DNA of 39,951 bases, from assembly GCA_003228875.1 (NCBI GenBank), contig QIGK01000035.1, positions 1 to 39,951 of the forward strand, read 5' to 3'. Below the pieces are notes generated by a model, which searched no databases, was not told where the DNA came from, and saw nothing but the letters and a program-made list of their open reading frames with translations. The DNA comes from Rhodobacterales bacterium. GTDB lineage: Bacteria; Pseudomonadota; Alphaproteobacteria; Rhodobacterales; Rhodobacteraceae. The number at the start of each line of letters is the position of its first letter. The stretch's first letter is position 1. Below are positions 7,869 through 16,156 of this stretch, piece by piece. A program made the position numbers and the translations under genes.

Positions 7869-8482
7869 CCCGTGATTCTGAACAGTTTTTTGATACACCC
7901 AAAGCCAGCCCCGACAGGGTGCTTATACTGGCTTGCGGTGCTTTAGCCCGAGAGATAATAGCGCTTAAAGAATTGAATGGCTGGTCGCATTTTGTGTTGC
8001 AATGCTTACCAGCCAATTTGCATCTTTATCCCGATAAGATCCCTGATGCGGTCGAAAAAGTTGTGCTGGCTTCAAAAGGCAAATTTGCAAAAATATTTGT
8101 GGCTTATGCGGATTGTGGCACAGGCGGGATCTTGCAAAAACGGTGTGATGATCTGGAGGTTGAGATGATCGCAGGCCCACATTGTTATTCGTTCTTTGAA
8201 GGCAATGCTGCATTTGAACAGCGCGCTGAAATTACCTCGTTTTTTCTGACAGATTTCTTGGCGCGACAATTCGATTCCTTTGTCTGGAAACCGATGGGGC
8301 TGGACCGGCATCCTGAACTACGTGACCTGTATTTTGGAAATTACAAAAAACTGGTGTATTTGGCCCAGACCAATGATCCTGACCTAGACCAAAGAGCCGA
8401 GCAAGCTGCATTGCAGCTTGACCTAGCATATGAGCGCCGGTTTACCGGTTATGGCGATCTGGAAAGCGCGCTGGCCCCCTAA
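7865..8482 (+). CDS. DUF1638 family protein linked to corrinoid methyl transfer
   Basis: This 205-residue protein of the DUF1638 family has no established biochemical role that I can state. Five cysteines fall in its first 107 residues: C24 (ACGAL), C47 (QCLPANLH), C84 (DCGTGG), C94 and C107. Several lie in conserved-looking motifs, which suggests metal or thiol chemistry. The GTG start overlaps the stop of the corrinoid gene (GTGA, 7865-7868), so the two are very likely translated together. That coupling suggests a role in loading, repairing or serving the corrinoid protein, which is inference. The stop overlaps the dctD stop tail-to-tail (CTAA, 8479-8482). Confidence 0.85.
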   Translation: MTRDSEQFFDTPKASPDRVLILACGALAREIIALKELNGWSHFVLQCLPANLHLYPDKIPDAVEKVVLASKGKFAKIFVAYADCGTGGILQKRCDDLEVEMIAGPHCYSFFEGNAAFEQRAEITSFFLTDFLARQFDSFVWKPMGLDRHPELRDLYFGNYKKLVYLAQTNDPDLDQRAEQAALQLDLAYERRFTGYGDLESALAP

Positions 8483-9831
8483 AGATAATTAGCGCGGCTT
8501 AGATCGTATTTGGCCATTTTTTCATTTAAGGTACGACGCGGCAAAACCAGTTCCGCCATAACTTTTGAAACTGAACCGGTGTGCCGACGTAATGCGTTGT
8601 CAATTAGCATACGTTCAAATGCCTCTACGTGTTCTTTTAGCGGTTTTTGCGCAGTGGAACCGGAATCTGAGGCAACAGTTTCTGCCGCCAATAATTGCGA
8701 TACTGCGGTTTCGCCGTGACGCGATTGAATAACAGCCCTTTCCGCAAGGTTAAGCAATTGGCGAATGTTGCCCGGCCAAGGTGCGCTTAGCAAATTTGCC
8801 GCGTCGGCTGCTGAGATTTCCAAGGTCGCGCTGCCATATTCTTCGGAATAAATCTGGGTAAAATGGCCAAAAAGCTCCAGTATATCTTCGCCCCGTTCAC
8901 GCAATGTCGGCGCGGTGATTTCCATTGAAGACAGGCGATAAAACAAATCCTGCCGCAAACAATCAGAAATGGACTTGCCTTGATTCTCTTGGCCTGCCAC
9001 TGCAATTATTCGAACTCTTGGGGCTTCGCCGTCCGCGGTTTCACTGTCCAAAGATTCGAGCATCGTTAATAAGTGCGCCTGAGACACAGATGAAAGCGCG
9101 CCAACATCTTCAAGACACAATGTGCATGGCTCAGTATAAGACACAATCGGTTTAATTTCTGCTGATACCGAAGGGCCAAAAAGCCGTTGGTTGAATTCCG
9201 CATCGTCAAGCGCCGCACAGTTCAAGGTGATCATCGGTTTGCCCTGTCGGGGGCCACAGGCATGAATAGCATTGGCGATCAAGCTTTTTCCGGTGCCGGT
9301 TTCGCCGTGAATCATCACGTTGCCATCAGCAAAAGAAATATCCAGAATGTCTTCGCGCAGCTTTTCAATGGCATGCGAGCCACCAATAAGTTTGCGCAAC
9401 AATACCGTTCCATCGCCCAATTCGCGCCGCAACGTCCGGTTTTCCAGTGTCAATCGTCGGGCTTCAATGGCGCGTTTGGTTAGATCTGCCAGACGGTCGG
9501 GATCAAACGGTTTTTCAATAAAATCATAGGCTCCGAATTGCATGGCTTCGACCGCCATTTGCACATCGCCGTGGCCGGTGATCAGAATAACCGGCAGGGC
9601 GGCATCTTGGGCATGCAGACGTTTTAACATGTCCATACCCCCCATACCCGGCATTCGGATATCAGAAATCACAATGCCCTCAAAATCGCTGCCGATTTCC
9701 GCAAGGGCTTTTTCAGCATTTTCGAAACAAACAGTGGCCAAGCCCGACAGCTCCAGCCATTGACTGATGGAATCGCGCATATGGGTTTCGTCATCAATAA
9801 TGGCGACTTTAAGGGTATTAGACATATTCAC
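8479..9831 (-). CDS. dctD: DctD-like response regulator lacking GAFTGA
   Basis: The 450-residue protein has a receiver domain (phospho-acceptor D57 in ISDIRMP), an AAA+ domain with Walker A GETGTGKS at about 175-182, and a C-terminal Fis-type helix-turn-helix at about 418-445. The GAFTGA loop that contacts sigma54 is absent: after RLFG the sequence reads PSVSAEIKP. The Walker B region is unusual too (CLCLEDVG instead of the usual FLDEIG). It therefore probably does not act as a classical sigma54 activator. The start is GTG at 9831, overlapping the dctB stop and preceded by AGAGG; an ATG six bases further in is possible. DctD controls C4-dicarboxylate uptake in relatives, but no dct transporter is in the window. 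Confidence 0.85.
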   Translation of the reverse strand: MNMSNTLKVAIIDDETHMRDSISQWLELSGLATVCFENAEKALAEIGSDFEGIVISDIRMPGMGGMDMLKRLHAQDAALPVILITGHGDVQMAVEAMQFGAYDFIEKPFDPDRLADLTKRAIEARRLTLENRTLRRELGDGTVLLRKLIGGSHAIEKLREDILDISFADGNVMIHGETGTGKSLIANAIHACGPRQGKPMITLNCAALDDAEFNQRLFGPSVSAEIKPIVSYTEPCTLCLEDVGALSSVSQAHLLTMLESLDSETADGEAPRVRIIAVAGQENQGKSISDCLRQDLFYRLSSMEITAPTLRERGEDILELFGHFTQIYSEEYGSATLEISAADAANLLSAPWPGNIRQLLNLAERAVIQSRHGETAVSQLLAAETVASDSGSTAQKPLKEHVEAFERMLIDNALRRHTGSVSKVMAELVLPRRTLNEKMAKYDLSRANYL

Positions 9832-11573
9832 TCTGCGGCCTCTTTAATTTCATCCGCATGTGGTAGGTGCAATTCAAAAATTGCACCTAGCGGGGTTGCA
9901 TTTCTGGCGATCAATCGACCGCCCATTTCGGTGGCGATCCCAGCAGAAATAGCAAGGCCTAGCCCCACACCTTCACCAGGTTCTTTTGTTGTATAGAAAG
10001 GTTCAAATAATGCCTCTGGGTCGTCAAAACCATGGCCATTATCCTGAATTTGCAAACATACGTCAAAATCCGCCGATAGGGTCACTGAAATTCGCGGTTC
10101 AGTCACGTCTTTGACTGCATCCAGCGCGTTTCTCAAAAGATTAATAATAACCTGTTCAACCCGCAAAGCATCGCTGATGACATAGGTCGGCGAATCGGGG
10201 ATGCTTTTGGTGATGGTCACTTCGCGGCGACCAAGCTGGGGTGACATCATGCCAAATGCAGCTTCTACACAATCGCGCAGGTCAATTTTTTTCGGGTCAT
10301 CCCCGGTTTTTCGAGCATATGATTTAAGCTGTTTTGTGATCGCCCCCATGCGCTCAATCAAGTCGTCAATTCTTTGAAAACTTGTTGACGCTTCTTGAAT
10401 TCGATTGCGACTTAACAAAAGCTTTGCACCCGCAAGATAGGTCCGCATTGCGGCAAGTGGTTGGTTAAGTTCATGGCTAACCGCCGCAGACATCTGGCCA
10501 AGCGCGGCCAGTTTTGACGATTGTTCAAGGTTTTGCTCTGCTGATTGCAAGTTTTTTTCAGCTGCTTGTCGTTGTTCTACCTCTGAGGAAAGCCGCGCGT
10601 TAAGGGAACGCAACTCAGCAGATTCGCGAATAACCTTGATCGATTCTATGGCTGTGCGTCGGGATAAAACAAAAAACATTAATGCTACCAGCAAAGCCAA
10701 CGCCATGATTTCAAGCGCAAGAATGGCGTTAACCCGCGCAGCCACATTCTGCGTGGAAGCATAATAATTCACTTTCCAACCACGAAAGCCAACTGCAGCC
10801 TCGCTGGCGAACAGACGCTCGCCGTTGATATAGACAAAATCACTGGTTGGGGTCTGTTGAAATGCGCCAAAAACCCGCTGAGACGCTGACGGTAGGCCGT
10901 TTTTTTCCAGAATAGTTTGCAGGGTTTGCCTGCGCCAAAGCACTTCGGAGGCTAATAAAATTTCGCCAACCGTGTCTGTCAACGCTACTTGCAAACCAAT
11001 GTTGCGCCATAATTCTTCTTGTTTGCGCAGGTCTACCTCAACAACGATCACCCCCAAAGAGTCTGGGCCGGATTCCACTTTTTGAGCGAAATAAAACCGA
11101 TAAGCGTTTTCTCCACGCGACGTTGCGCTAAAAACAGTACCGGAATCCCGTAACGCCCTGATAAAAAATGTTTCGTCTTTCAGGATTTCCCCAATGGTGC
11201 GCCGATCACTGCCAGCCACCACACGACCATCAAGGTTTAGCAAAAATACCGAAGCCGCGCCGATTTCTTCCGAAAAGGAAATTAGCCGCTGAGAGGTGGT
11301 CGAAAAACTTTCAGTCTGCAACGCTGCTGACAGAATCGGGTCTTGCGACAGCAAAAGCGGCACCACCGAGTGCTTTTGTAACACTGATTTAATGTTGCCC
11401 GAATATAAAGCAGCACGCAAAACTGCCTGATTACGTAAAGTTTCCGTGAACCGTGCCGTTAAATAACCATTGGACAATAACAAGATGGCAACAATAAATA
11501 GCATCGAAAGCCCAACAAACCAACGGACAAAGCGTCCGGAATGCGTTGGCAGGTGATCATTTGCAATTGTCAT
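9828..11573 (-). CDS. dctB: DctB-like sensor histidine kinase
   Basis: The 581-residue membrane kinase has a first transmembrane helix at about 17-37, a periplasmic double-PAS-like sensor at about 38-278 and a second helix at about 283-303. A coiled-coil linker at about 315-355 leads to the HisKA domain with phospho-acceptor H367 (SHELNQPLAAMRTY). The HATPase domain carries the N box NLLRNALDA and G boxes DNGHGF and GVGLGLAIS. This order and the H-box type match DctB sensors of C4-dicarboxylates. It is translationally coupled to dctD through a 4-bp overlap. Only 104 bp separate it from the divergent msrP. The ligand is assigned by family and not proven here. Confidence 0.88.
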   Translation of the reverse strand: MTIANDHLPTHSGRFVRWFVGLSMLFIVAILLLSNGYLTARFTETLRNQAVLRAALYSGNIKSVLQKHSVVPLLLSQDPILSAALQTESFSTTSQRLISFSEEIGAASVFLLNLDGRVVAGSDRRTIGEILKDETFFIRALRDSGTVFSATSRGENAYRFYFAQKVESGPDSLGVIVVEVDLRKQEELWRNIGLQVALTDTVGEILLASEVLWRRQTLQTILEKNGLPSASQRVFGAFQQTPTSDFVYINGERLFASEAAVGFRGWKVNYYASTQNVAARVNAILALEIMALALLVALMFFVLSRRTAIESIKVIRESAELRSLNARLSSEVEQRQAAEKNLQSAEQNLEQSSKLAALGQMSAAVSHELNQPLAAMRTYLAGAKLLLSRNRIQEASTSFQRIDDLIERMGAITKQLKSYARKTGDDPKKIDLRDCVEAAFGMMSPQLGRREVTITKSIPDSPTYVISDALRVEQVIINLLRNALDAVKDVTEPRISVTLSADFDVCLQIQDNGHGFDDPEALFEPFYTTKEPGEGVGLGLAISAGIATEMGGRLIARNATPLGAIFELHLPHADEIKEAAE

Positions 11574-11580
11574 GCAATTG
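11562..11580. promoter_or_regulatory. Tandem TGCAATTG repeats at the dctB start
   Basis: TGCAATTG occurs at 11562-11569 and again at 11573-11580, exactly 11 bp apart, so both face the same side of the helix. Each contains the palindrome CAATTG. The pair covers the dctB start codon and lies about 100 bp upstream of the divergent msrP. It is a possible regulator-binding site, and chance is not excluded. Confidence 0.25.
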
Positions 11581-11677
11581 AAACTATGCCCAGATCACGC
11601 GATGCTCAAGCGTCTTTGATTAGCACTAAGGCACGTTTCCGCTTATGGTCAATTATTGAAAGTAGAGGGATAACCAA

Positions 11678-12643
11678 ATGCATTACCACAAAAAGCCTGA
11701 CTGGACCATCAAAGAGAACCAGTCGACCGATGAAACCCATTTTATAAACCGCCGGAAAATCCTAGCAGGGATGGGGATAGCCACCGGATTGGCAGCCATG
11801 GGCAGCCCTGCCTTTGCGCTTCCAGCAGAATCCCGGTTTTCTCCGCGACCATCGCTTAATGGCTCTTATGCCAATGCGGGGCGGCCGGTGACAGCTGAAT
11901 CCATCAACACAACCTATAACAATTTTTATGAATTCGGGTCTTCAAAAGTCATCCATCGGGAAGCGCAGGCTTTAAACAGTGATCCTTGGACGGTTACGAT
12001 CGACGGGATGGTGGATGCGCCGTTTCAAATCTCGGTTGATGATCTGATTTCGCGCTTTGGTGTCGAAGAACGCATTTACCGCCACCGCTGTGTGGAAGCA
12101 TGGTCAATGGTTGTGCCTTGGATTGGGTTTCCGCTGTCAAAGCTGGTTGAATTGGCAAAACCGCTGTCACGGGCCAAATATGTGCAATTCCAGACCTTTA
12201 ATAACCCCGAAGTGGCGTCTGAACAGCGCGCAAGCTGGTATCCGTGGCCCTATACCGAAGGGTTGACCATGGCCGAAGCCACAAACGAGCTGTCATTGAT
12301 GGTTGTCGGGGCTTATGGAAAAGTGCTGCACAAGCAATTCGGTGCGCCAATGCGTCTGCACACACCTTGGAAATTCGGGTTTAAGTCTATCAAATCCATT
12401 GATCGCATTACCTTTACTGACAAACAGCCTGTCGGGTTTTGGGAAGGATTGCAGAAAAAAGAATACGGATTTTGGGCCAATGTGAACCCTGCGGTAGATC
12501 ACCGCCGCTGGACCCAAGCCACGGAACGCCCCCTAAGCGGAGGAGATCGTATCCCCACCCAACTTTATAACGGTTATGGCGATCAGGTTGCTGGCATGTA
12601 TGGAAACCTGCCTAACGAACTTGGTGACAAGTTTTGGCGTTAA
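11678..12643 (+). CDS. msrP: Protein-methionine-sulfoxide reductase catalytic subunit MsrP (YedY)
   Basis: This 321-residue periplasmic molybdenum enzyme repairs oxidised methionines in envelope proteins. A twin-arginine signal is visible (N-R25-R26-K followed by a hydrophobic stretch to about 48). The molybdopterin-coordinating cysteine is C138 (RHRCVEAWSMVVPW). The KFGFKSIKSI motif and the length match MsrP. AGAGGGA lies about 9 bases before the ATG. Its usual heme partner MsrQ is not adjacent. The next gene is purQ on the opposite strand, whose stop overlaps this one (TTAA, 12640-12643). MsrQ would have to be encoded elsewhere or replaced by another electron donor. Confidence 0.93.
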   Translation: MHYHKKPDWTIKENQSTDETHFINRRKILAGMGIATGLAAMGSPAFALPAESRFSPRPSLNGSYANAGRPVTAESINTTYNNFYEFGSSKVIHREAQALNSDPWTVTIDGMVDAPFQISVDDLISRFGVEERIYRHRCVEAWSMVVPWIGFPLSKLVELAKPLSRAKYVQFQTFNNPEVASEQRASWYPWPYTEGLTMAEATNELSLMVVGAYGKVLHKQFGAPMRLHTPWKFGFKSIKSIDRITFTDKQPVGFWEGLQKKEYGFWANVNPAVDHRRWTQATERPLSGGDRIPTQLYNGYGDQVAGMYGNLPNELGDKFWR

Positions 12644-13311
12644 TTCGCGATCACAGCGCCAAGCAACGAGTCAAATAACCTTGCCCCGTCGACCCCGCCA
12701 AGCGCGGGGTCGTTCAGGCGTTCGGGATGGGGCATCATGCCCAATACCCGGCGGTTTTCTGACAGTATGCCGGCAATATTTTCCACAGAACCATTGGGGT
12801 TCTCAACATAACGAAACGCAACGCGATCTTCGCCATTTAGTTTGGCAAGCAAGTTATCATCGGCGATATAATTACCATCATGATGGGCAATCGGCACTGT
12901 AAACTTTTGGCCCTTGCCAAAGGCATTTGTAAAGGGACTGTTGGTGGTTTCGGTCATTAGCACCTGATCTTTGCAAACGAATTTAAGGCCAGAATTACGC
13001 ATTAATGCTCCGGGTAAAAGCCCGCTTTCGATTAACACCTGAAAACCGTTGCAAATACCCAGAACATGGCCGCCACGATTTGCAAAATTAATAACCGATT
13101 GCATAATCGGCGCGCGCGCGGCAATCGCCCCGCAACGTAAGTAATCGCCAAATGAAAACCCGCCAGGAATTGCAACAATATCAATGTTATCCGGCAGGCT
13201 TGCGTCTTTGTGCCAGATCATTTGAGATTTAACACCAAAACTGCGTTCAAACGCGACTGCCAAATCCCGATCACAATTGGAGCCGGGAAAGACAATGACC
13301 GCAGATTTCAT
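12640..13311 (-). CDS. purQ: Phosphoribosylformylglycinamidine synthase subunit PurQ
   Basis: The 223-residue glutaminase subunit of FGAM synthase supplies ammonia for the fourth step of purine synthesis. The class I glutaminase triad is visible: nucleophile C87 (GICNGFQ), H195 and E197 (MPHPER). The N-terminus (FPGSNCDRD) is diagnostic. It overlaps purS by four bases (ATGA, 13308-13311). The catalytic subunit gene purL is outside the window. The small PurQ/PurS architecture is the one found outside the gamma-proteobacteria. Confidence 0.96.
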   Translation of the reverse strand: MKSAVIVFPGSNCDRDLAVAFERSFGVKSQMIWHKDASLPDNIDIVAIPGGFSFGDYLRCGAIAARAPIMQSVINFANRGGHVLGICNGFQVLIESGLLPGALMRNSGLKFVCKDQVLMTETTNSPFTNAFGKGQKFTVPIAHHDGNYIADDNLLAKLNGEDRVAFRYVENPNGSVENIAGILSENRRVLGMMPHPERLNDPALGGVDGARLFDSLLGAVIAN

Positions 13312-13550
13312 AGCGCCGGCCGGATGGTATAATTTTCAATCACCGTATTGGCGAGCAGTTTTTCGCACATTTTTTGGGCTGTTATTTCCGCAGCTGCCCG
13401 GTCAGTTTCGGCCAGATCCAGCTCTATCACTTTGCCTTGGCGAACCCCGTCAATGCCATCAAATCCAAGCGCCCCTAATGCGTGTTGAATGGCTTTGCCT
13501 TGCGGATCAAGAACCTCTGATTTTAATGTTATATCGACAAGAATTTTCAT
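13308..13550 (-). CDS. purS: Phosphoribosylformylglycinamidine synthase subunit PurS
   Basis: The 80-residue protein bridges PurL and PurQ in FGAM synthase. It begins MKILVDITLK and contains the family's LDPQGKAIQHAL and GVRQGK motifs. The same frame stays open 44 codons further upstream into purC, but the ATG at 13550 has an AAGGAA site and gives the normal length. It sits 10 bp after purC and overlaps purQ, completing a purC-purS-purQ operon. Confidence 0.95.
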   Translation of the reverse strand: MKILVDITLKSEVLDPQGKAIQHALGALGFDGIDGVRQGKVIELDLAETDRAAAEITAQKMCEKLLANTVIENYTIRPAL

Positions 13551-13560
13551 AAAGCGTTCC

Positions 13561-14319
13561 TTAGTCAACCAGTTTAGGACCAGCGGCGATTGATTTTTTG
13601 GGCATAACCCCCAGCCGTGTTGCCAATTCGGCATAAACATCAGCCAGATCGCCCAAATCTTGGCGAAATACATCTTTGTCAAGTTTTTTACCGGTTTCTA
13701 TATCCCATAAACGGCAAGAATCGGGGCTGATTTCGTCGGCCACAACAAGGCGTTGGAACTCGCCTTCAAAAACGCGGCCAATTTCGATTTTGAAATCAAC
13801 CAGCTTGATGCCGATACCATACATGACACCCGACATAAAATCATTAACCCGCAGCGCAAGGCTGATCATTTCGTCTAGATCCTGCTGGCTGGCCCAGCCA
13901 AAAGCAATGGCGTGTTCTTCGGTGACCATTGGATCATTCAAGCTGTCATCTTTGTAATAAAATTCAATGATCGGGCGGGGAAGGGGGGTGCCTTCCTCAA
14001 TACCGAGGCGTTTGGACATTGATCCGGCAGCTACATTGCGCACCACGACTTCCAATGGAATAACATCAACTTTTCGCACAAGCTGTTCGCGCATATTCAG
14101 ACGTTTAATAAAATGTGTCGGCACGCCAATCAGGTTAAGGCCGGTCATGAAATGTTCCGACATACGGTTATTCAAAACACCTTTACCTTCAATCACCGCT
14201 TTTTTGGCAGCATTAAACGCAGTCGCGTCATCTTTGAAAAACTGGACGATGGTGTCCGGGTCCGGTCCTTCATACAGGATTTTTGCTTTACCTTCATAGA
14301 TCATTCTGCGACGCGGCAT
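13561..14319 (-). CDS. purC: Phosphoribosylaminoimidazole-succinocarboxamide synthase
   Basis: The 252-residue SAICAR synthetase couples aspartate to CAIR in purine synthesis. Recognisable blocks are [12 protein letters not shown] near the N-terminus, [10 protein letters not shown], the RNVAAGS loop, LVDFKIEIG and [12 protein letters not shown]. An in-frame ATG lies two codons upstream at 14325, but the AGGGG site sits 6 bases before the ATG at 14319, so I start there. It is the first gene of purC-purS-purQ. The 141-bp gap to the divergent DUF1476 gene must hold both promoters. Confidence 0.96.
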   Translation of the reverse strand: MPRRRMIYEGKAKILYEGPDPDTIVQFFKDDATAFNAAKKAVIEGKGVLNNRMSEHFMTGLNLIGVPTHFIKRLNMREQLVRKVDVIPLEVVVRNVAAGSMSKRLGIEEGTPLPRPIIEFYYKDDSLNDPMVTEEHAIAFGWASQQDLDEMISLALRVNDFMSGVMYGIGIKLVDFKIEIGRVFEGEFQRLVVADEISPDSCRLWDIETGKKLDKDVFRQDLGDLADVYAELATRLGVMPKKSIAAGPKLVD

Positions 14320-14423
14320 TTGCATCCCCTACGTGGTCAATTGATGTGGTTTATCGCTCTATAGGGCTTGTAAGAAAAAGGAGCAAGGATTCGCAACAAA
14401 GCCTTGTAAACCGATGCTTGTCA

Positions 14424-14440
14424 CCCTTAACTATTAAGGG
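14424..14440. promoter_or_regulatory. Perfect hairpin/palindrome in the DUF1476 leader
   Basis: CCCTTAA and TTAAGGG form a perfect 7-bp inverted repeat with a 3-base centre (CTA), 20 bases upstream of the DUF1476 start. It could be an operator shared with purC or a small leader hairpin just before the AGGAGC ribosome-binding site. No T-tract follows, so a terminator is unlikely. Confidence 0.35.
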
Positions 14441-14460
14441 AACAATAACAGGAGCAGACC

Positions 14461-14775
14461 ATGCCAACATTCAGTGATCGCGAAAACGCGTTCGAAAATA
14501 AATTCGCCCATGATGCCGAAACCCAGTTTAAAATTGATGCCCGCACAAATAAATTATTAGGCATTTGGGCGGCAGAAATTTTAGGTAAAACCGGCGACGA
14601 TGTGGATGCCTATATACTCGAAGTCATCAAATCCGACTTTGAAGAAGCCGGAAATGAAGACGTTGTGCGCAAAGTTGCCGGCGATCTGGCTGGAAAATCA
14701 GATGCAGACACAGTGCGTGACAAGCTAGCGGAATTGGGAATCATTGCCGCAGAGCAAATCACCTCCGGTTCTTAA
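14461..14775 (+). CDS. DUF1476 protein, F1-ATPase zeta-subunit family
   Basis: The 104-residue protein matches DUF1476, the family of the alphaproteobacterial zeta subunit that was shown in Paracoccus denitrificans to inhibit F1-ATPase hydrolysis. The N-terminus (FSDRENAFENKFAHDAE) is the inhibitory region of the family, and the remainder is a helical bundle. AGGAGC lies about 6 bases before the ATG. The gene is divergent from purC and overlaps purB tail-to-tail (TTAA, 14772-14775), an arrangement I recall from related genomes. The family is certain. Inhibition in this organism is inferred. Confidence 0.9.
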   Translation: MPTFSDRENAFENKFAHDAETQFKIDARTNKLLGIWAAEILGKTGDDVDAYILEVIKSDFEEAGNEDVVRKVAGDLAGKSDADTVRDKLAELGIIAAEQITSGS

Positions 14776-16076
14776 GCCTCAAAAACCCGCTTAAAAATCG
14801 TGTCAGCATGTTTGGTGTGATACCCGAGGTCGAAATTTTCTTCGATCTCGGCATCAGACATCAACGCGGTAACCTCAGTATCAGCTTTTAGTTCTGTCAT
14901 AAAATCTGCGCCTTCTTCCCAAACCCGCATTGCGTTGCGCTGCACAAGGCGATAGCTGTCTTCACGGCTGGCACCTTTTTGGGTCAATGCCAGCAATACC
15001 CGTTGAGAATGCACCAAACCGCTGAATTTATTCATGTTTTTTAGCATATTCTCCGGATAGACCAGCAATTTATCAATCACCATGGTCAGCCGCGCCAGCG
15101 CAAAATCAAGCGTTATGGTGCTGTCCGGCCCGATGTTACGCTCAACAGATGAATGGCTGATATCACGTTCATGCCAAAGCGCCACGTTTTCCATGGCTGG
15201 CACCACTGCCATGCGCACCAGCCGCGCCAGACCGGTCAGGTTTTCGGTCAGGATGGGATTGCGTTTATGAGGCATGGCGCTGGAACCTTTTTGCCCGGGC
15301 GCAAAATATTCCTCGACCTCCAAAACTTCAGTGCGCTGAAGATGGCGGATTTCAGTGGCAATGCGTTCAATCGATGATGCGCAAACCCCAAGCGCTGCAA
15401 AAAATGCGGCGTGGCGATCGCGCGGGATGACTTGGGTGGAAACCGGTTCGGGGGTTAGCCCCAGTTTGGTACAAACATATTCCTCAACGGCTGGGTCAAT
15501 ATTGGCAAACGTGCCAACCGCGCCGGAAATCGCGCCGGTGGCAATTTCGGCGCGCGCCACGATCAGGCGATCACGATTACGGTCCATCTCAGCATAAGCC
15601 TGCGCCAGTTTGATGCCAAATGTCGTTGGTTCCGCATGAATCCCGTGGCTGCGGCCAATGCAAACCGTGTCTTTATGCTCATATGCACGGCGTTTGATGA
15701 CTGCCAGAAGCTTGTCCATGTCAGCGATCAGCAGATCGGATGCTTTGACCAGTTGCAGGTTAAAACACGTATCCAGCACGTCGGAACTGGTCATGCCCTG
15801 ATGCACAAAACGAGCTTCTTCATTGCCGATAATTTCTGCCAGATGGCTCAAAAAAGCAATGACATCATGTTTGGTCACGGCTTCGATCTCATCAATGCGG
15901 GCAATATCGAATTTGACATCACGGGCTTTCCAGACCGCCTCAGCGTTTTCGCGTGGAATGACCCCAAGGTCAGCCTGCGCATCCGAGGCATGGGCCTCAA
16001 TCTCAAACCAGATGTTGAATTTGGTCTCCGCAGACCAGATAGCAACCATTTCGGGGCGAGAATAACGTGGAATCAT
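14772..16076 (-). CDS. purB: Adenylosuccinate lyase
   Basis: The 434-residue fumarase-superfamily lyase acts twice in purine synthesis: on SAICAR and on adenylosuccinate. The signature SSAMPHKRNP is at 265-274. The catalytic histidine region (SHGIHAEPTTFG) is at about 143-154, and QGMTSSDVLDT is at about 93-103. The frame extends 17 codons upstream of the ATG at 16076, but MIPRYSRPEM is the standard N-terminus, so I use it. Together with purC, purS and purQ it gives four purine genes within 3.4 kb. Confidence 0.96.
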   Translation of the reverse strand: MIPRYSRPEMVAIWSAETKFNIWFEIEAHASDAQADLGVIPRENAEAVWKARDVKFDIARIDEIEAVTKHDVIAFLSHLAEIIGNEEARFVHQGMTSSDVLDTCFNLQLVKASDLLIADMDKLLAVIKRRAYEHKDTVCIGRSHGIHAEPTTFGIKLAQAYAEMDRNRDRLIVARAEIATGAISGAVGTFANIDPAVEEYVCTKLGLTPEPVSTQVIPRDRHAAFFAALGVCASSIERIATEIRHLQRTEVLEVEEYFAPGQKGSSAMPHKRNPILTENLTGLARLVRMAVVPAMENVALWHERDISHSSVERNIGPDSTITLDFALARLTMVIDKLLVYPENMLKNMNKFSGLVHSQRVLLALTQKGASREDSYRLVQRNAMRVWEEGADFMTELKADTEVTALMSDAEIEENFDLGYHTKHADTIFKRVFEA

Positions 16077-16156
16077 GAGGCAGACCTTTGATTGATGCGT
16101 TTGCGGGGTTCTTAGCCGCCGAACCAATAATTCTCAAGTCATTGCTTTGCCGCAGG

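Noticed and set aside
7200-7898. A 232-codon open frame antisense to the corrinoid gene
   Set aside because: Its composition is rich in H, N, F and Q and has no family pattern. It is a mirror of the well-supported plus-strand corrinoid gene.
13551-13682. Extended N-terminus for PurS
   Set aside because: The 44 extra codons overlap purC in another frame, and the downstream ATG has a good ribosome-binding site and gives the family length.
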